A DNA stretch of 64,000 bases from Georgenia sp. SYP-B2076 (GTDB lineage Bacteria > Actinomycetota > Actinomycetes > Actinomycetales > Actinomycetaceae), in NCBI RefSeq assembly GCF_003991205.1, contig NZ_RXOZ01000011.1:186001-250000 (forward strand). The letters run 5' to 3'. The position numbers and the translations under genes were made by a program. The notes beneath the pieces are model-generated. The model saw only the letters and a program-made list of their open reading frames with translations. It was not told the DNA's origin and made no database searches. Positions 29,679 through 39,628 of the stretch are shown here, piece after piece (the stretch's first letter is position 1; every line of letters begins with the position of its first letter).

Positions 29679-30121
29679 CCACAAAGGACTCCCTGGACCG
29701 GGCGGCCTCGACGCTGCGCCAGCACACCGACGAGGGCTGGATCGCCATCCGGGCCGACCTCTTCACCCGCGCGCTGGCCATGTTCCGCCCCTCCGCACCC
29801 GTGCGAGGCATCCACAAGGCGGGCGAGTTCTTCGTCGCGGGCGACGTGCTGGTCGCCCACCTGCGTGAGGCGCTCGACGCGATCCCCCGGGCGGGCGCCA
29901 CCCGCATCACCTGCACCACGGACGCCAACCACAACCTCGAGGCCGTCACGATCGAGATCGTCGCCCTCTACCGCGCCCAACTTGTCCCGCTTGCCGAGGC
30001 GATCCGAAACCGCGCCGCCGAGCTGTTCGCACAGGCGCTCGGCCTCCCCCCCGAAGAGCTGCAAAACGTTCCTATCCACATCGGCGTCACCGACGTGACG
30101 AGTAACCAACTGCTCCTCTAA
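29675..30121 (+). CDS. Asp23-like protein coupled to the ECF sigma factor
   Basis: A 148-residue protein. ATG 29675 overlaps the sigma-factor stop (ATGA) and has AGAAGG ~7-8 nt upstream; ATG 29669 is less well spaced. The first half is helical (DSLDRAASTLRQHTDEGWIAIRADLFTRALAMF), then a beta segment (TTDANHNLEAVTIEIVALYRAQLVPLAEAIRNRAAELFAQALGLP) that echoes the core of Asp23 domains, ending in VPIHIGVTDVT. Coupling to the sigma gene suggests it either modulates the sigma factor or is a co-regulated envelope protein. Similarity to Asp23 is by pattern only. Confidence 0.65.
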   Translation: MTTKDSLDRAASTLRQHTDEGWIAIRADLFTRALAMFRPSAPVRGIHKAGEFFVAGDVLVAHLREALDAIPRAGATRITCTTDANHNLEAVTIEIVALYRAQLVPLAEAIRNRAAELFAQALGLPPEELQNVPIHIGVTDVTSNQLLL

Positions 30122-30353
30122 CCTCGCCGCGCGTGCGGCCGCCGCGCAGAGCGCCTCCACGCCAAGCGCCCCACCATGTCCAAGGCGCTAGTCGCCCAGG
30201 CTCCGAGGTGTGGTCGGCCTCAACCCGGCACCTCCCACCGCTGACCGCTGGTTGTGTGGCGTTGCAGCACCGGACAGGGACGCCAAGCGTCCCCTGACCC
30301 GGCGGCCGCCATTGACCGTCGGCAGAACAGCGCCATCCAAAGGCGAAAGTCGC

Positions 30354-30570
30354 GTGCGCGTCAGCGCGCGCCTGATGCCCCGGGAAGTCTTTCGCGCGGT
30401 GTGTGAAGGGCTGGCGACCGCGATAAGCGCCTACGGGGTGCCGGAGCCCAGATCCTGACGGGCAACAGGAAGGTCTTCACCGCGCGTTCAACCTCCCGGT
30501 GGTCGAGGTCCTCTTGGACCGGATCTGCCGGGAGAACGGGTCGAGCGCCTCCTGACCGCTCCCTCGCGGG
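30354..30570 (+). pseudogene. IS481-family transposase remnant
   Basis: Reading across at least two frameshifts gives the sequence of an IS481/integrase-core catalytic segment: RAVCEGLATAISAYGVPE, then QILTGNRKVFTARFN, then VVEVLLDRICRENG and LLTAPS. In intact relatives this reads as the ...GVPEQ(I/V)LTDNGKVFTGRF...EVLFDRICREN... block. Both ends of the element are gone. It marks an old insertion in the ~950-bp gap between the Asp23-like gene and the CopZ-like gene. Confidence 0.75.
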
Positions 30571-30981
30571 CAGCGTCGTTCCGTGCGTCCATCATCGTGG
30601 CTTGCTTGGCTTCCACCGCGGCCCAGACGTGCACAGGCACCTCTTTGTCCGAGCGAAGCGCGACGGCGGGCGTGCAGTCGCGCTGTGCGGTCGGTCGGTG
30701 GCGTAATCCGGGACGTCGACGGGTAGTCGGAGGAGGCGGCCGCCTGAACCGCGACCACGGCGTCCGTATCGGCATGGACGGCTCGATCGACACGGTGTGC
30801 GTCGGCGCCGAGGCACGTGCTGGTCACCATGCTCCGATGGTGCCTCTCTCTTGTCGTGGCATGTCGGGACGCAACGCTCGAAGACTACCCGCGGCGGCCG
30901 AGGCCCGAGCAGGGGGGCCGGGATAGTTCCGACGACTGACGTTGATCCCGGGCCGCACAGGCCGACTTCCCGGTGATGACC
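30571..30981. other. gene-poor decayed region
   Basis: After the transposase remnant no gene is convincing. A minus-strand frame around 30560-30790 contains a short protein-like stretch (RSDKEVPVHVWAAVEAKQAT) but has no start signal and is not recognised. Confidence 0.4.
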
Positions 30982-30997
30982 CCGGTGATTTCACCGG
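30982..30997. promoter_or_regulatory. CCGGTGA-TT-TCACCGG palindrome upstream of the CopZ-like gene
   Basis: A perfect 7+7 inverted repeat around TT, 70 bp before the ATG at 31067. A half-copy (CCGGTGATGACC) lies directly upstream. Variants occur before other island genes at 34926, 41271, 44478 and 53397. Confidence 0.6.
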
Positions 30998-31066
30998 CGC
31001 GATCCAGGTGACCTGCGGAGGAACCTCGTTGGCGTACCAGATCAACCGCGAAGAGAGCGACCGAAG

Positions 31067-31297
31067 ATGATGCGCCATACGCCCCGCGCGTTCGTCGGCA
31101 CCACCACCTTCGAGGTGACCGGCATGACGTGCGGCCATTGCGCCGACGCCCTCGTCGGCGTCATCCGGGCGCTGCCGGGCATCGCCGCCATCGCCGTCGA
31201 CCTCACCTCCGGCGTCGTCACCGTCACCGCCGCGGAGCCCGTGGACCGCGCCGACATCGCCGACGCCATCGACACCACAGGCCACCATCCCCACTGA
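31067..31297 (+). CDS. CopZ-like heavy-metal-associated (HMA) protein
   Basis: A 76-residue single HMA domain: [59 protein letters not shown]. The metal-binding pair is C22/C25 in MTCGHC. Such proteins carry Cu(I) or other soft metals, or serve as sensor or delivery modules. It lies 20 bp before an ABC transporter gene in the same direction, with a shared palindrome-bearing promoter upstream. No copper ATPase or CsoR-type gene is near. Confidence 0.92.
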   Translation: MMRHTPRAFVGTTTFEVTGMTCGHCADALVGVIRALPGIAAIAVDLTSGVVTVTAAEPVDRADIADAIDTTGHHPH

Positions 31298-31317
31298 AAA
31301 CCAACCGAGGAACCGAG

Positions 31318-32214
31318 ATGGACAGCTGGCTCGACCTGCACCGCTGCCGCGCCGCCGATCTCAACCGCGAGGCCGCCGCCGCCCGGGCCGCCGCCGGGCC
31401 ACCCGCACACCCCGAAGCACCACCACCTACCGCTGAGACAGGACCCGAGATGAGCACCCTGACCGCCCCCACCACCCGGACAGCCGTGGCCGCCGAGACC
31501 CGCGCCGTCGTCAAGACCTACGGCCGCGGCGAGTCCGAGGTCCGCGCCCTCGACGGCGCCGACGTCACCATCCCCACCGGCCGATTCACCGCCATCATGG
31601 GCCCCTCCGGCTCCGGCAAGTCCACCCTCATGCACGCCCTCGCCGGCCTGGACACCATCGACTCCGGCCAGGTCCTCCTCGGCGGCACCGACCTCACCAC
31701 CCTCAGCGAGGAGCAGCGCACCGTGCTGCGCCGCGAGCGGATCGGCTTCGTCTTCCAGGCCTTCAACCTCGTCCCGTCGCTGACCGCCGCGGAGAACATC
31801 GCCCTGCCCCTCACCCTCGCCGGCCGCAAGCCGGACCCGGCCTGGATGGCCGAGCTGGTCGACGTCGTCGGCCTCGCCAACCGGCTGACCCACCGGCCCA
31901 CCGAGCTCTCCGGCGGCCAGCAGCAGCGCGTCGCCGTCGCCCGCGCCCTGATCGCCAGGCCGGATATCGTCTTCGCCGACGAGCCCACCGGCAACCTCGA
32001 CTCCAAGGCCGGCGAGGCGGTGCTCGGCTTCCTGCGCTACGCCGCCCGCGACCTCGGCCAGACCATCGTCATGGTCACCCACGACCCCGGCGCCGCCGCC
32101 TACGCCGACCGCGTCGTCTTCCTCGCCGACGGCCGCATCGTCGACGAGCTGACCGAGCCCACCACGGCCGCCATCCTCACCACGATGGCCCGCCTCACCA
32201 CCCGGGAGGTCTGA
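31318..32214 (+). CDS. ABC transporter ATP-binding protein (MacB/LolD type)
   Basis: A 298-residue ATPase. Walker [10 protein letters not shown] (95-103), Q-loop VFQAFN, signature LSGGQ (197-201), Walker [14 protein letters not shown] and the switch His in [14 protein letters not shown] are all present. The class is that of MacB/LolD/FtsE-like exporters, paired with FtsX-like permeases. ATG 31318 with GAGGAACCGAG upstream gives a ~45-residue Ala/Pro-rich N-terminal extension; ATG 31450 would give the standard length. It is 5 bp before the permease gene, so the two form one transport unit. Confidence 0.93.
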   Translation: MDSWLDLHRCRAADLNREAAAARAAAGPPAHPEAPPPTAETGPEMSTLTAPTTRTAVAAETRAVVKTYGRGESEVRALDGADVTIPTGRFTAIMGPSGSGKSTLMHALAGLDTIDSGQVLLGGTDLTTLSEEQRTVLRRERIGFVFQAFNLVPSLTAAENIALPLTLAGRKPDPAWMAELVDVVGLANRLTHRPTELSGGQQQRVAVARALIARPDIVFADEPTGNLDSKAGEAVLGFLRYAARDLGQTIVMVTHDPGAAAYADRVVFLADGRIVDELTEPTTAAILTTMARLTTREV

Positions 32215-32219
32215 CCGAC

Positions 32220-34742
32220 ATGTGGCACCTGACCCTCGCGCACATCCGCACCCACCGCTCCCGTTTCGCGCTCACGCTCATCGCCGTCGTCCTCGGCGTC
32301 ACGTTCGTCACCGGCAGTCTCGTGCTGACCGACACCTCTCAGAAGCTCTTCGAGGACCAGTTCCGCACCGCATCCGCGGGCGTGGACCTGACCATCCGTG
32401 ACGCCGCCGCCTTCGACTCCGCCATGGGCGTCGAGGTCGAGCGCGACCCGCTGCCGACCGACCTCATCGAGCGCGTCCGCGCCGTCGACGGGGTGGCCGA
32501 CGCCGCCGGCTCCGCCGCCGGGCAGGGCCTGCTCGAGGTCGACGGCGAGCCGCTCGTCCCGGCCGGGTCGTCCCTGCTGTCCTCCTGGTCGCCGGCACCG
32601 TACGGCGCCTTCGAGATCCGCGAGGGCAGCTCGCCGGCGGACGGCGAGGTCGTCCTCGACGTCGCCACCGCCGAGACCTACGGCATAGCCGTCGGCGACG
32701 AGGTCACCGTCAAGGCGGGCACCACCGAGACCCTGTCCGTGGTCGGCCTGGCCGGGTTCGGCACCGAGGACGGGCTGGCCGACACCACCATGGCGCTCGT
32801 CTCCCTGCCCACCGCCCAGCGGCTCCTCGAGCTCGGCGACCAGGTCACCCAGGTCCAGGCCGTCGCGGCCGACGGCGTCACGCCCACCGCCCTGCAGAGC
32901 GCCGTGGGGGAGGAGCTCGGCGCCGAGTACGACATCGCCACCTCCCAGGACACCGTGGCCTCCGGCGCCGCGGCCGCGGCGTCCAAGCTGTCGATGATCC
33001 GGGTGATGCTCCTGGCGATGGCCGGGGCCGCGCTGCTGGTCGGCGGCTTCCTCATCGCCAACACCTTCGCCATCGTCATCTCCCAGCGCTCCCGCGAGCT
33101 CGCCGTGCTGCGCGCCGCGGGCGCCACCGCCCGGCAGCTGCGCCGCTCGGTACTCGGGGAGGCACTTGTCGTCGGCGCCGTCGGCGCTGTGCTCGGCACC
33201 GGGCTCGGGATTCTCGCCGGGTACGGGCTGCGGAGCGTGGCCCGCTCCTTCGGGGTGGCCCTGCCCGACGGAGGCCTGGTGGTGGCGCCGCGGACGCTGC
33301 TGGTCTCCCTCAGCATCGGCGTGATCGTCACCGTGTTGTCCGCGGTCGGGCCGGCCCGCAAGGCCGCCCGGGTCGCCCCGGTCGAGGCAATGCGCGAGAG
33401 CGGCGCCGTGCCGCCGTCACGCCGGCGCACCGTGCTCGGATGGGGCGCGGCGGTGGTCGCCGCCGCTGCCGTCGGGTCGACGGTTGTCGGGGCGGACGTC
33501 ATGGTCGTGGCCACCGGTGCCGTGGCCGCGCTCGTGGCGCTGACGCTCCTTGGGCCGGTGCTGGCGCCGCGGCTGGTGCGGCTGGTCGGCCGCCCGCTCG
33601 ACGCCGCCGGCATGACCGGCCGGCTGGCCCGGGAGTCCGCCGCCCGCGCCCCGCGCCGCACCGCCGCCACCATGACAGCACTGGCGATCGGGCTGACGCT
33701 CATCACCTTCATGACGATCCTCGGCCAGTCGGTGAAGGCCACCACGGCGGGCACCTACAAAGAGGTCATCGCCGCCGACCTGGTCGTCGAGAGCGCCCGT
33801 GCCGAGATGCTGGGCGGGCTGTCCCACGACGTCCACCACGCCGTCGAGGACGTGCCCGAGGTCGCCGTCGTCTCCCGGATGCGGTACGGCCACTGGAAGG
33901 ACGCCGGCGCCACCAGCGCACTGACCGCGATCGACCCGGCCACCCTCGGCGAAGTCGCGAACGTGGACATGGTCGCCGGCTCGCTGAGCGCACTCGCCGG
34001 CGGTGGCGTCGTGATCGGTGCGGAGAAGGCCGCCGAGCACGGGCTTGGGGTCGGCGACACCCTCACAATGACCTTCGCCCGCACCGGCGACCAGGACCTC
34101 GAGATCGTCGGGCTCGTCGACGACGGCGACGCCCAGGCCCTGGCCACCGGGTACCTCATCTCGATGGACACCTACGCCGAGTACTTCACGGAGGACGTCG
34201 ACGCCTCCTTGCTGGTCAAGCTGAAGGATGGCGTGGACGCCGAGGCCGGCGAGAAGGCCGTGGTCGACGCCCTTGCCGAGTTCCCGACGGCCGACGTACG
34301 CGACATGGCCGCCGCCGTGGCGGCGCGGGCCGGCGCGGTCGACCAGATCCTCGGGATGGTCACGGTCCTGCTGCTGCTCGCCGTCGCGATCGCCCTGCTC
34401 GGCATCACCAACACCCTGGCCCTGTCGATCGTCGAGCGGACCCGTGAGATCGGGCTGCTGCGCGCGATCGGCATGACGCGCAGGCAGGTGCGCTGGATGG
34501 TCCGCTCGGAGGCCGCGCTCGTGGCGGCCCTGGCCGTAGTGGTCGGCGTCGGGCTCGGCGCGGGCCTCGGGGCCGCGACGGTCCGGGCGCTGTCCGGCAC
34601 CGAACCGGTGCCGGTGGCCTGGCCGGTGGACCGGCTGCTACTGGTGGTCGCCCTCGCCACCGTGGCCGGGCTGCTCGCCGGGATGCTTCCGGCGCGGCGG
34701 GCCGCGCGGCTTGACGTGCTGCAGGCGGTGGTCGCCCAGTAG
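32220..34742 (+). CDS. FtsX-like ABC transporter permease
   Basis: An 840-residue permease with duplicated MacB-PCD plus FtsX units. An N-terminal membrane helix ([24 protein letters not shown]) is followed by an extracytoplasmic domain (~40-250), an FtsX domain with three helices (~255-390), a linker helix pair, a second short amphipathic start ([34 protein letters not shown]), a second external domain, and a final FtsX domain (~700-830). Such transporters do not move solutes through a large pore but drive lipoprotein, peptide or signal-related export. It directly follows its ATPase. Confidence 0.93.
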   Translation: MWHLTLAHIRTHRSRFALTLIAVVLGVTFVTGSLVLTDTSQKLFEDQFRTASAGVDLTIRDAAAFDSAMGVEVERDPLPTDLIERVRAVDGVADAAGSAAGQGLLEVDGEPLVPAGSSLLSSWSPAPYGAFEIREGSSPADGEVVLDVATAETYGIAVGDEVTVKAGTTETLSVVGLAGFGTEDGLADTTMALVSLPTAQRLLELGDQVTQVQAVAADGVTPTALQSAVGEELGAEYDIATSQDTVASGAAAAASKLSMIRVMLLAMAGAALLVGGFLIANTFAIVISQRSRELAVLRAAGATARQLRRSVLGEALVVGAVGAVLGTGLGILAGYGLRSVARSFGVALPDGGLVVAPRTLLVSLSIGVIVTVLSAVGPARKAARVAPVEAMRESGAVPPSRRRTVLGWGAAVVAAAAVGSTVVGADVMVVATGAVAALVALTLLGPVLAPRLVRLVGRPLDAAGMTGRLARESAARAPRRTAATMTALAIGLTLITFMTILGQSVKATTAGTYKEVIAADLVVESARAEMLGGLSHDVHHAVEDVPEVAVVSRMRYGHWKDAGATSALTAIDPATLGEVANVDMVAGSLSALAGGGVVIGAEKAAEHGLGVGDTLTMTFARTGDQDLEIVGLVDDGDAQALATGYLISMDTYAEYFTEDVDASLLVKLKDGVDAEAGEKAVVDALAEFPTADVRDMAAAVAARAGAVDQILGMVTVLLLLAVAIALLGITNTLALSIVERTREIGLLRAIGMTRRQVRWMVRSEAALVAALAVVVGVGLGAGLGAATVRALSGTEPVPVAWPVDRLLLVVALATVAGLLAGMLPARRAARLDVLQAVVAQ

Positions 34743-34753
34743 GGCCTCGCCGA

Positions 34754-34784
34754 CGGCCGGGCGTCCGCCAGGGGCGCCCGGCCG
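34754..34784 (+). terminator. terminator-like hairpin after the ABC permease gene
   Basis: A perfect 10-bp GC stem (CGGCCGGGCG and its complement) with an 11-nt loop, 12 bp after the stop codon. No T-tract. Confidence 0.65.
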
Positions 34785-34925
34785 CGACACAAGAAACGCA
34801 GCCGGCCGGTTGGTCACCGCGGCCCCGTACGAGCCTCGAGACCGCACCGCTCCTACGCAGGAGGCGCAGCCCACGGGGCTGTCCGGGATGGCCGCAACGC
34901 ACGCTCCACCGCCGGTGTGACCGGC

Positions 34926-34941
34926 CCGGCGATTTCACCGT
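34926..34941. promoter_or_regulatory. variant of the CCGGTGATTTCACCGG palindrome before the MFS gene
   Basis: CCGGCGATTTCACCGT, two mismatches from the 30982 site, and 69 bp before the MFS start, the same distance as at the CopZ-like gene (70 bp). Confidence 0.5.
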
Positions 34942-35009
34942 TGCGAGGCCCCCGGCATCGGCGGCGCTGTGCGTTCCACGATCGAGCACCCCACATCAGG
35001 AGAACACCC

Positions 35010-36572
35010 ATGACCAACGCACCCGCTCGGGGCGGCGACACTTCGGTATGGATCCCGTCCTCGGAGGAAGCGACCACCCGGCCCGACGCTCATCGCCGTG
35101 GACGTCGTCGACACGGCCCGGGCACCACGGCGGCCGTGACCAGTCCGGCCACGGCCAGCGCACAGGCGGACGTTGAGCGCGCTGAGACACGCCACAACCG
35201 GCTGCGTCGGCGCACAGCGCTCGGCCTCCTGGTGTCGGCGCAGTTCGTCGTCATGCTCGACACCTCGATCGACAACGTTGCCCTGCCGTCCATTCAGGAC
35301 GAGCTTGGCCTGAGCCCGGCTGGCCTGTCCTGGGTCGTCAACGCCTACGTCCTGGCCTTCGGCAGTCTGCTGCTGCTCGCCGGGCGGGCCGCCGACGTGG
35401 TCGGCCGGCGCGTCATGTTCGTCGCCGGGGCTGCCGTCTTCACGATAGGCACTCTCCTGGCCGGCACCGCTCCGAACGAGGGCGTGCTCGTCGCGGCGCG
35501 CGTCGTTCAGGGCGCGGGAGCCGCCGCGCTCAGCCCCGCCGCCATGTCGCTGCTGCTGGCGATGTTCCCGGGTCCGGCCCGCGCCCGGGCGATGAGCGCG
35601 TGGGGTGCCGCTTCCACTCTCGGCGGCGCCACCGGGGTGTTGGCCGGCGGGTTGCTGACCGGGACGCTGGGTTGGTCGTGGGTGTTCTTCGCCACCGTGC
35701 CGGTCTCGCTCGTCCTGATCGTCGGTGCCCGGTTCCTGCTCGAGGGTGCAGGGGCGGGCCCCCGCGGGCGCTTCGATGCGCTTGGTGCAGCAACGATCAC
35801 GGGGGCTGTCCTCGCTCTCGTCCACGCCGCGCTGGCCGTTCCGGAGCACGGGTGGACCTCGCCCGCCGTGCTCGCGGGTGCGGCCGTCGCCGTGGCGCTC
35901 CTCGTAGCGTTCACGCAGGTGGAGCGCCGCGTCGCCGAGCCTCTCGTCCCACTGGACCTGTTCAGGGCCCGAAGGGTCTCTGCCGGTGTCACCCTGGGGG
36001 TGCTGGGCGGCGCCGCCCGCGCGTCCACGTTCGTCCTCATCGCCCTATATCTTCAGCAGGCGCTGCTCATGGCGCCACAGGTGGCCGGCCTGGCCATGGT
36101 GCCCACGTCGCTCGCCGGGTTCGCCGCCTCGGTGAGCCTTCTTCCGCGGGTGCTACGGGGCGTGGGACCGGAGCGCAGCATGGTGCTCGGCCTCGTGGTC
36201 CTCGCGACGGGCCACCTGTGGATCGCCCGGACCCCGTCCCCGGCGCTGTACGTCGTCGACGTCCTGCCCGGCCTGTTGCTCGTGGCCGTGGGCGTAGCGT
36301 TCAGCTTCACGCCCACAACCATGGTCATCGCCTCCGGGCTTCCTGCGCACCATGCGGGACTGGCTTCCGGGTTGGCGAACTCCAGCACGCAGGTCGGTGC
36401 TGCACTCGGGATGGCAGCGTTTACGGCCGTCGCCACGGCGGCGAGCCGCACGGGCGACGCCGCCGGCCAGGTGGTGTCCACCGACGGGTTCGCGGCGGCG
36501 TTCGTCGCGGCGGCAGTCGTGGCAGTTGCCACCGCTGCCATGGGCGCCTGGACACTGGTGCGACGGCGGTAG
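35010..36572 (+). CDS. MFS drug exporter (DHA2/EmrB-QacA type)
   Basis: A 520-residue transporter with about 14 membrane segments after a ~70-residue polar N-terminus rich in Arg/Thr/Ala. Motif A is at LLLLAGRAADVVGRRVMF, motif B at LVAARVVQGAGAAALSPAAMSLL, and motif C-like GGATGVLAGGLLTGTLGWSWVFF, all typical of proton-driven multidrug exporters. ATG 35010 is preceded by AGGAG. It probably exports toxic organic compounds. The long N-terminus is unusual for the family; a later start cannot be excluded. Confidence 0.92.
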   Translation: MTNAPARGGDTSVWIPSSEEATTRPDAHRRGRRRHGPGTTAAVTSPATASAQADVERAETRHNRLRRRTALGLLVSAQFVVMLDTSIDNVALPSIQDELGLSPAGLSWVVNAYVLAFGSLLLLAGRAADVVGRRVMFVAGAAVFTIGTLLAGTAPNEGVLVAARVVQGAGAAALSPAAMSLLLAMFPGPARARAMSAWGAASTLGGATGVLAGGLLTGTLGWSWVFFATVPVSLVLIVGARFLLEGAGAGPRGRFDALGAATITGAVLALVHAALAVPEHGWTSPAVLAGAAVAVALLVAFTQVERRVAEPLVPLDLFRARRVSAGVTLGVLGGAARASTFVLIALYLQQALLMAPQVAGLAMVPTSLAGFAASVSLLPRVLRGVGPERSMVLGLVVLATGHLWIARTPSPALYVVDVLPGLLLVAVGVAFSFTPTTMVIASGLPAHHAGLASGLANSSTQVGAALGMAAFTAVATAASRTGDAAGQVVSTDGFAAAFVAAAVVAVATAAMGAWTLVRRR

Positions 36573-36727
36573 GTGCCCAACGCATGACGGCGGCCGGCCT
36601 GTGCGATGTCGCCACGGTTCTGGCGAGGTGGACTATGGCGCCGAGGGGGACGCGGGTTGTGACGATCGTCCACCAAGCACTTCGGCGTCGGTGCTGATGA
36701 ACGCGCCCGGTCGGGGCGCGGGAGCCA
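36573..36727. other. short intergenic gap
   Basis: About 155 bp between the MFS stop and the LAL-regulator promoter. No palindrome of the island families is seen here. Confidence 0.5.
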
Positions 36728-36733
36728 TAGGCT
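36728..36733 (+). promoter_or_regulatory. leaderless-type -10 element of the LAL regulator
   Basis: TAGGCT, then 7 nt, then GTG 36741. No Shine-Dalgarno sequence. Confidence 0.5.
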
Positions 36734-36740
36734 GTCCGCC

Positions 36741-39452
36741 GTGATCGTCGGCCGGGATGCGGAGCGCGCCACCGTGAGATCGGTGCTGGAGGCGGCGCGC
36801 CGCGGGGACGGCGGTGCCCTGGTGCTGACCGGTGAGCCCGGCGCCGGGAAGTCCGTTCTGCTAGCCGACGCCGTGGCCGCAGCGCAGCCCATGCGTGTGC
36901 TACGTGTGCGCGGAGTCGAGTCCGAGTCGCCGCTGGCGTTCGCGGCCCTGCACCGCCTGCTGCGCCCGCTGATGAGCGGAGTGGACACACTGCCGGCACG
37001 GCAGGCGGCCACCCTGAGGGCCGCCCTGGGACAGGCTGACGACACCGACGGCGGCAGGGTGGACAGGTTCCTCGTCTACCTCGCCGTGCTCACGCTGCTG
37101 TCCGAGGCGGCAGCGGCTACTCCGACGCTTGTCGCGATCGACGATGGACACTGGCTCGACGACGCCTCGCGGGAAGCGCTGCTGTTCGTCGCCCGGCGTA
37201 CCGAGGGCGAACATCTCGCCGTCCTGCTTGCTGTCCGTGACGACGCGCCCGTCGACCCCGACCTGCGCACCTTGTCGATCGGCAGCCTGGGCCCGGCCGC
37301 GACGCGTCTGCTGCTGACCGATGCTGCCGGGGCGGAGGTTCCGCAGGGCGTTGCCGAGGGACTCCACGCCCGGACAGGCGGCAACCCGCTTGCCCTGGCA
37401 GAGCTGGCCGGCGCTCTGCACCGCGACGTCCTGCTTGGCCGCTCGCCGCTGCCCGCCGTTCTGCCCCTGACCGGCGGGGTCGAGTCGGCGTTCCTTGACC
37501 GTTACCACGGCCTGGACGCGGCCGCACAAGTCGTCGTGCTCCTCGCCGCGGCCGACGACGCCGGTGACCTGGCGACCGTAGAAGAGGCCGCCCGCGAGCT
37601 CGGCTCCGGTGACGCGGCACTCGATGCCGCGGAGCGTTCCGGCTTGCTCACCCGTCACGGCGGCCAGGTCGAGCTGCGTCACCCGCTGGTCCGCTCGGCC
37701 GTCTACGGCGGGGCGACGACTCCCCAGCGGCGGCGGGTGCACGCCGCCCTGGCGCAGGCATTGCGCGGTACGGCCGCCGCCGACCGCCGGGCGTGGCACC
37801 TGGCCGCGGCGACCGATCACCCCGACGAGAAGGTCGTGGGCGAGCTGGAGGCATCGGCGCGGCGCTCCGCGGCCGTGGGCGGCCACGAGGCCGCAGCGGC
37901 GGCGTGGGAACGGGCCGCGGAACTCACCGCGGACCCGGCCCGGCGCGCCCGGCGCCTGCACAAGGCCGCAGCGGAGGCGTGGACCGCGGGCCGACCGGAC
38001 CGGGCGGCCACCCTCGCCGATGCGGCGCTGCTGTCCACGGACGACCCGGTCCTGCGCGCGGACGCCGCCCTGCTCCGCGCGCGTATCGAGTGGAACACCG
38101 GCTCGGCGCTGATCGCACACCGCCGGCTGCTGCAGGAGGCGGCCGCAGTCGCGCCGCACGACCCCGGCCGGGCCCGGGAGATGGCGATGTTCGCCGCCTC
38201 CCTCGCCGCTGCCGTGCCGCTCGAGGCGAGTACCGACCTTCTGCCGCTGGCGGGAGAGCCGACCACTGCGAGAGACCGCTGCGTCGAGCAGGTCCTGCGC
38301 AGCTTCGTCCACATCGCCCGGCACGAGTGGGCGGACGCGGTGGTTGCTGTCCGGAGCGCGGAGTCACACGCCGACGACGCCGACCCGGGCCTGGACGGCC
38401 TTCTGGCGAACCTCGCGCTGGCGGCCATGCACGTCGGCCTCGACGACGTCGCCCTGCGCCTACACGAACGCCTGCTCGTGAACGCCCGCGAGGCTGGAGC
38501 GCTCATCCTGGTCCTGTACGCGCTCACGCGTCGCGGTGGGGTCGACACCGTTCTTGGACGGTGGGACCAGCTCGCCGCCGGCGCGCAGGAGTCCTTGAGA
38601 CTCGCCGAAGCCACCGGGCGGCCCGGCCTGGCCGCGATGCCCCGCGCATGGCTGACGCTCGTCTCGGCGATGCGCGGCGATGGCGACGCGTCGGCGCACC
38701 TCGCTGCGCTCGAGCGCACCGGAGCCACGGGCCTCATGGGCACCACGTCGGCGTCGGTCAAGGATCAGCTCCTGTGGGTCCGTGCCCTCCTCACCGACTC
38801 GCCCGCCGCCGCCCTGCACCACTACGAACAGATGACGCACGGGTTCGCCGAGCGGATGATCGTCGTGGACCGCATCGAGACCGCCGTCCTCGCGGGTCGC
38901 CGTGACCTCGCCGAGCGCTGGCTGCGTGAGATCGCCCACTTTGCCGAGGGCACCGGCTCAGCATGGGCGGCTGCGGTCGCCGAGCACGGAATGGCCACAC
39001 TCGCCGAGGGCAAGGACGTCGGCGTGCACCTGACCCGGGCGCTCGAGCTGCACGCACACTCCCCGCGGCGGGTCGACGCCGCGCGCACCCACCTGGCGTA
39101 CGGGGAGTGGCTGCGGCGCGAACGGCGCCGCGTCGACGCGCGCCCCCACCTGCGCACCGCACTGAAGACCTTCGAGGACGTCGGTGCACGACGATGGGTG
39201 GAACGCGCAGCGCAGGAGCTGCGAGCCTCTGGTGAGCGCGCCCAGCGTCGAAAGACAGAGGACGCCACGGCACCACGGCTGACGCCGACGGAGCTCCAGG
39301 TGGCCGGCCTTGTTGCCCATGGCCTCCCGACGCGGGAGGTCGCGGCGCAGCTGTTCGTCAGCCCCCGCACGGTCGACTTCCACCTGCGCAACGTCTTCGC
39401 CAAGCTAGGCGTGACCTCGCGCGCCGAGCTGGCAAACGTTCGACTGAAATGA
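36741..39452 (+). CDS. LAL-type LuxR-family transcriptional regulator
   Basis: A 903-residue large ATP-binding regulator. An N-terminal AAA-type module has Walker A in GEPGAGKSV (31-39) and Walker B in TLVAIDDGHWLDD (~128-140). A long helical TPR-like middle follows. A C-terminal LuxR helix-turn-helix (LTPTELQVAGLVAHGLPTREVAAQLFVSPRTVDFHLRNVFAKLGV) lies at ~848-895. These proteins activate genes in response to unknown small ligands and ATP. It sits between two MFS exporters, one on each strand, and may control them through the shared CCGGTGATTTCACCGG-type sites; that link is inference. Confidence 0.93.
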   Translation: MIVGRDAERATVRSVLEAARRGDGGALVLTGEPGAGKSVLLADAVAAAQPMRVLRVRGVESESPLAFAALHRLLRPLMSGVDTLPARQAATLRAALGQADDTDGGRVDRFLVYLAVLTLLSEAAAATPTLVAIDDGHWLDDASREALLFVARRTEGEHLAVLLAVRDDAPVDPDLRTLSIGSLGPAATRLLLTDAAGAEVPQGVAEGLHARTGGNPLALAELAGALHRDVLLGRSPLPAVLPLTGGVESAFLDRYHGLDAAAQVVVLLAAADDAGDLATVEEAARELGSGDAALDAAERSGLLTRHGGQVELRHPLVRSAVYGGATTPQRRRVHAALAQALRGTAAADRRAWHLAAATDHPDEKVVGELEASARRSAAVGGHEAAAAAWERAAELTADPARRARRLHKAAAEAWTAGRPDRAATLADAALLSTDDPVLRADAALLRARIEWNTGSALIAHRRLLQEAAAVAPHDPGRAREMAMFAASLAAAVPLEASTDLLPLAGEPTTARDRCVEQVLRSFVHIARHEWADAVVAVRSAESHADDADPGLDGLLANLALAAMHVGLDDVALRLHERLLVNAREAGALILVLYALTRRGGVDTVLGRWDQLAAGAQESLRLAEATGRPGLAAMPRAWLTLVSAMRGDGDASAHLAALERTGATGLMGTTSASVKDQLLWVRALLTDSPAAALHHYEQMTHGFAERMIVVDRIETAVLAGRRDLAERWLREIAHFAEGTGSAWAAAVAEHGMATLAEGKDVGVHLTRALELHAHSPRRVDAARTHLAYGEWLRRERRRVDARPHLRTALKTFEDVGARRWVERAAQELRASGERAQRRKTEDATAPRLTPTELQVAGLVAHGLPTREVAAQLFVSPRTVDFHLRNVFAKLGVTSRAELANVRLK

Positions 39453-39466
39453 CTCCGACCGGGCCC

Positions 39467-39499
39467 CTCCGGTACGTGCCTGAGCGTCGGGCACCGGAG
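39467..39499. terminator. hairpin between convergent LAL-regulator and MFS genes
   Basis: Outer arms CTCCGG/CCGGAG with inner GTGCC/GGCAC and a small bulge, 14 bp after the LAL-regulator stop. It may also serve the convergent MFS gene. Confidence 0.45.
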
Positions 39500-39628
39500 A
39501 TCTCGAATCACCCCCGATCCAGCCTGAACCGGTGCTGCTCAGGGGCGGCGCCGGTCCGGGGAACATGGATTGGCCGAGAAGGACCGCAAGGCCTGGGCGG
39601 CGCCTTCCCGGCCGAACCAACCACAGGT

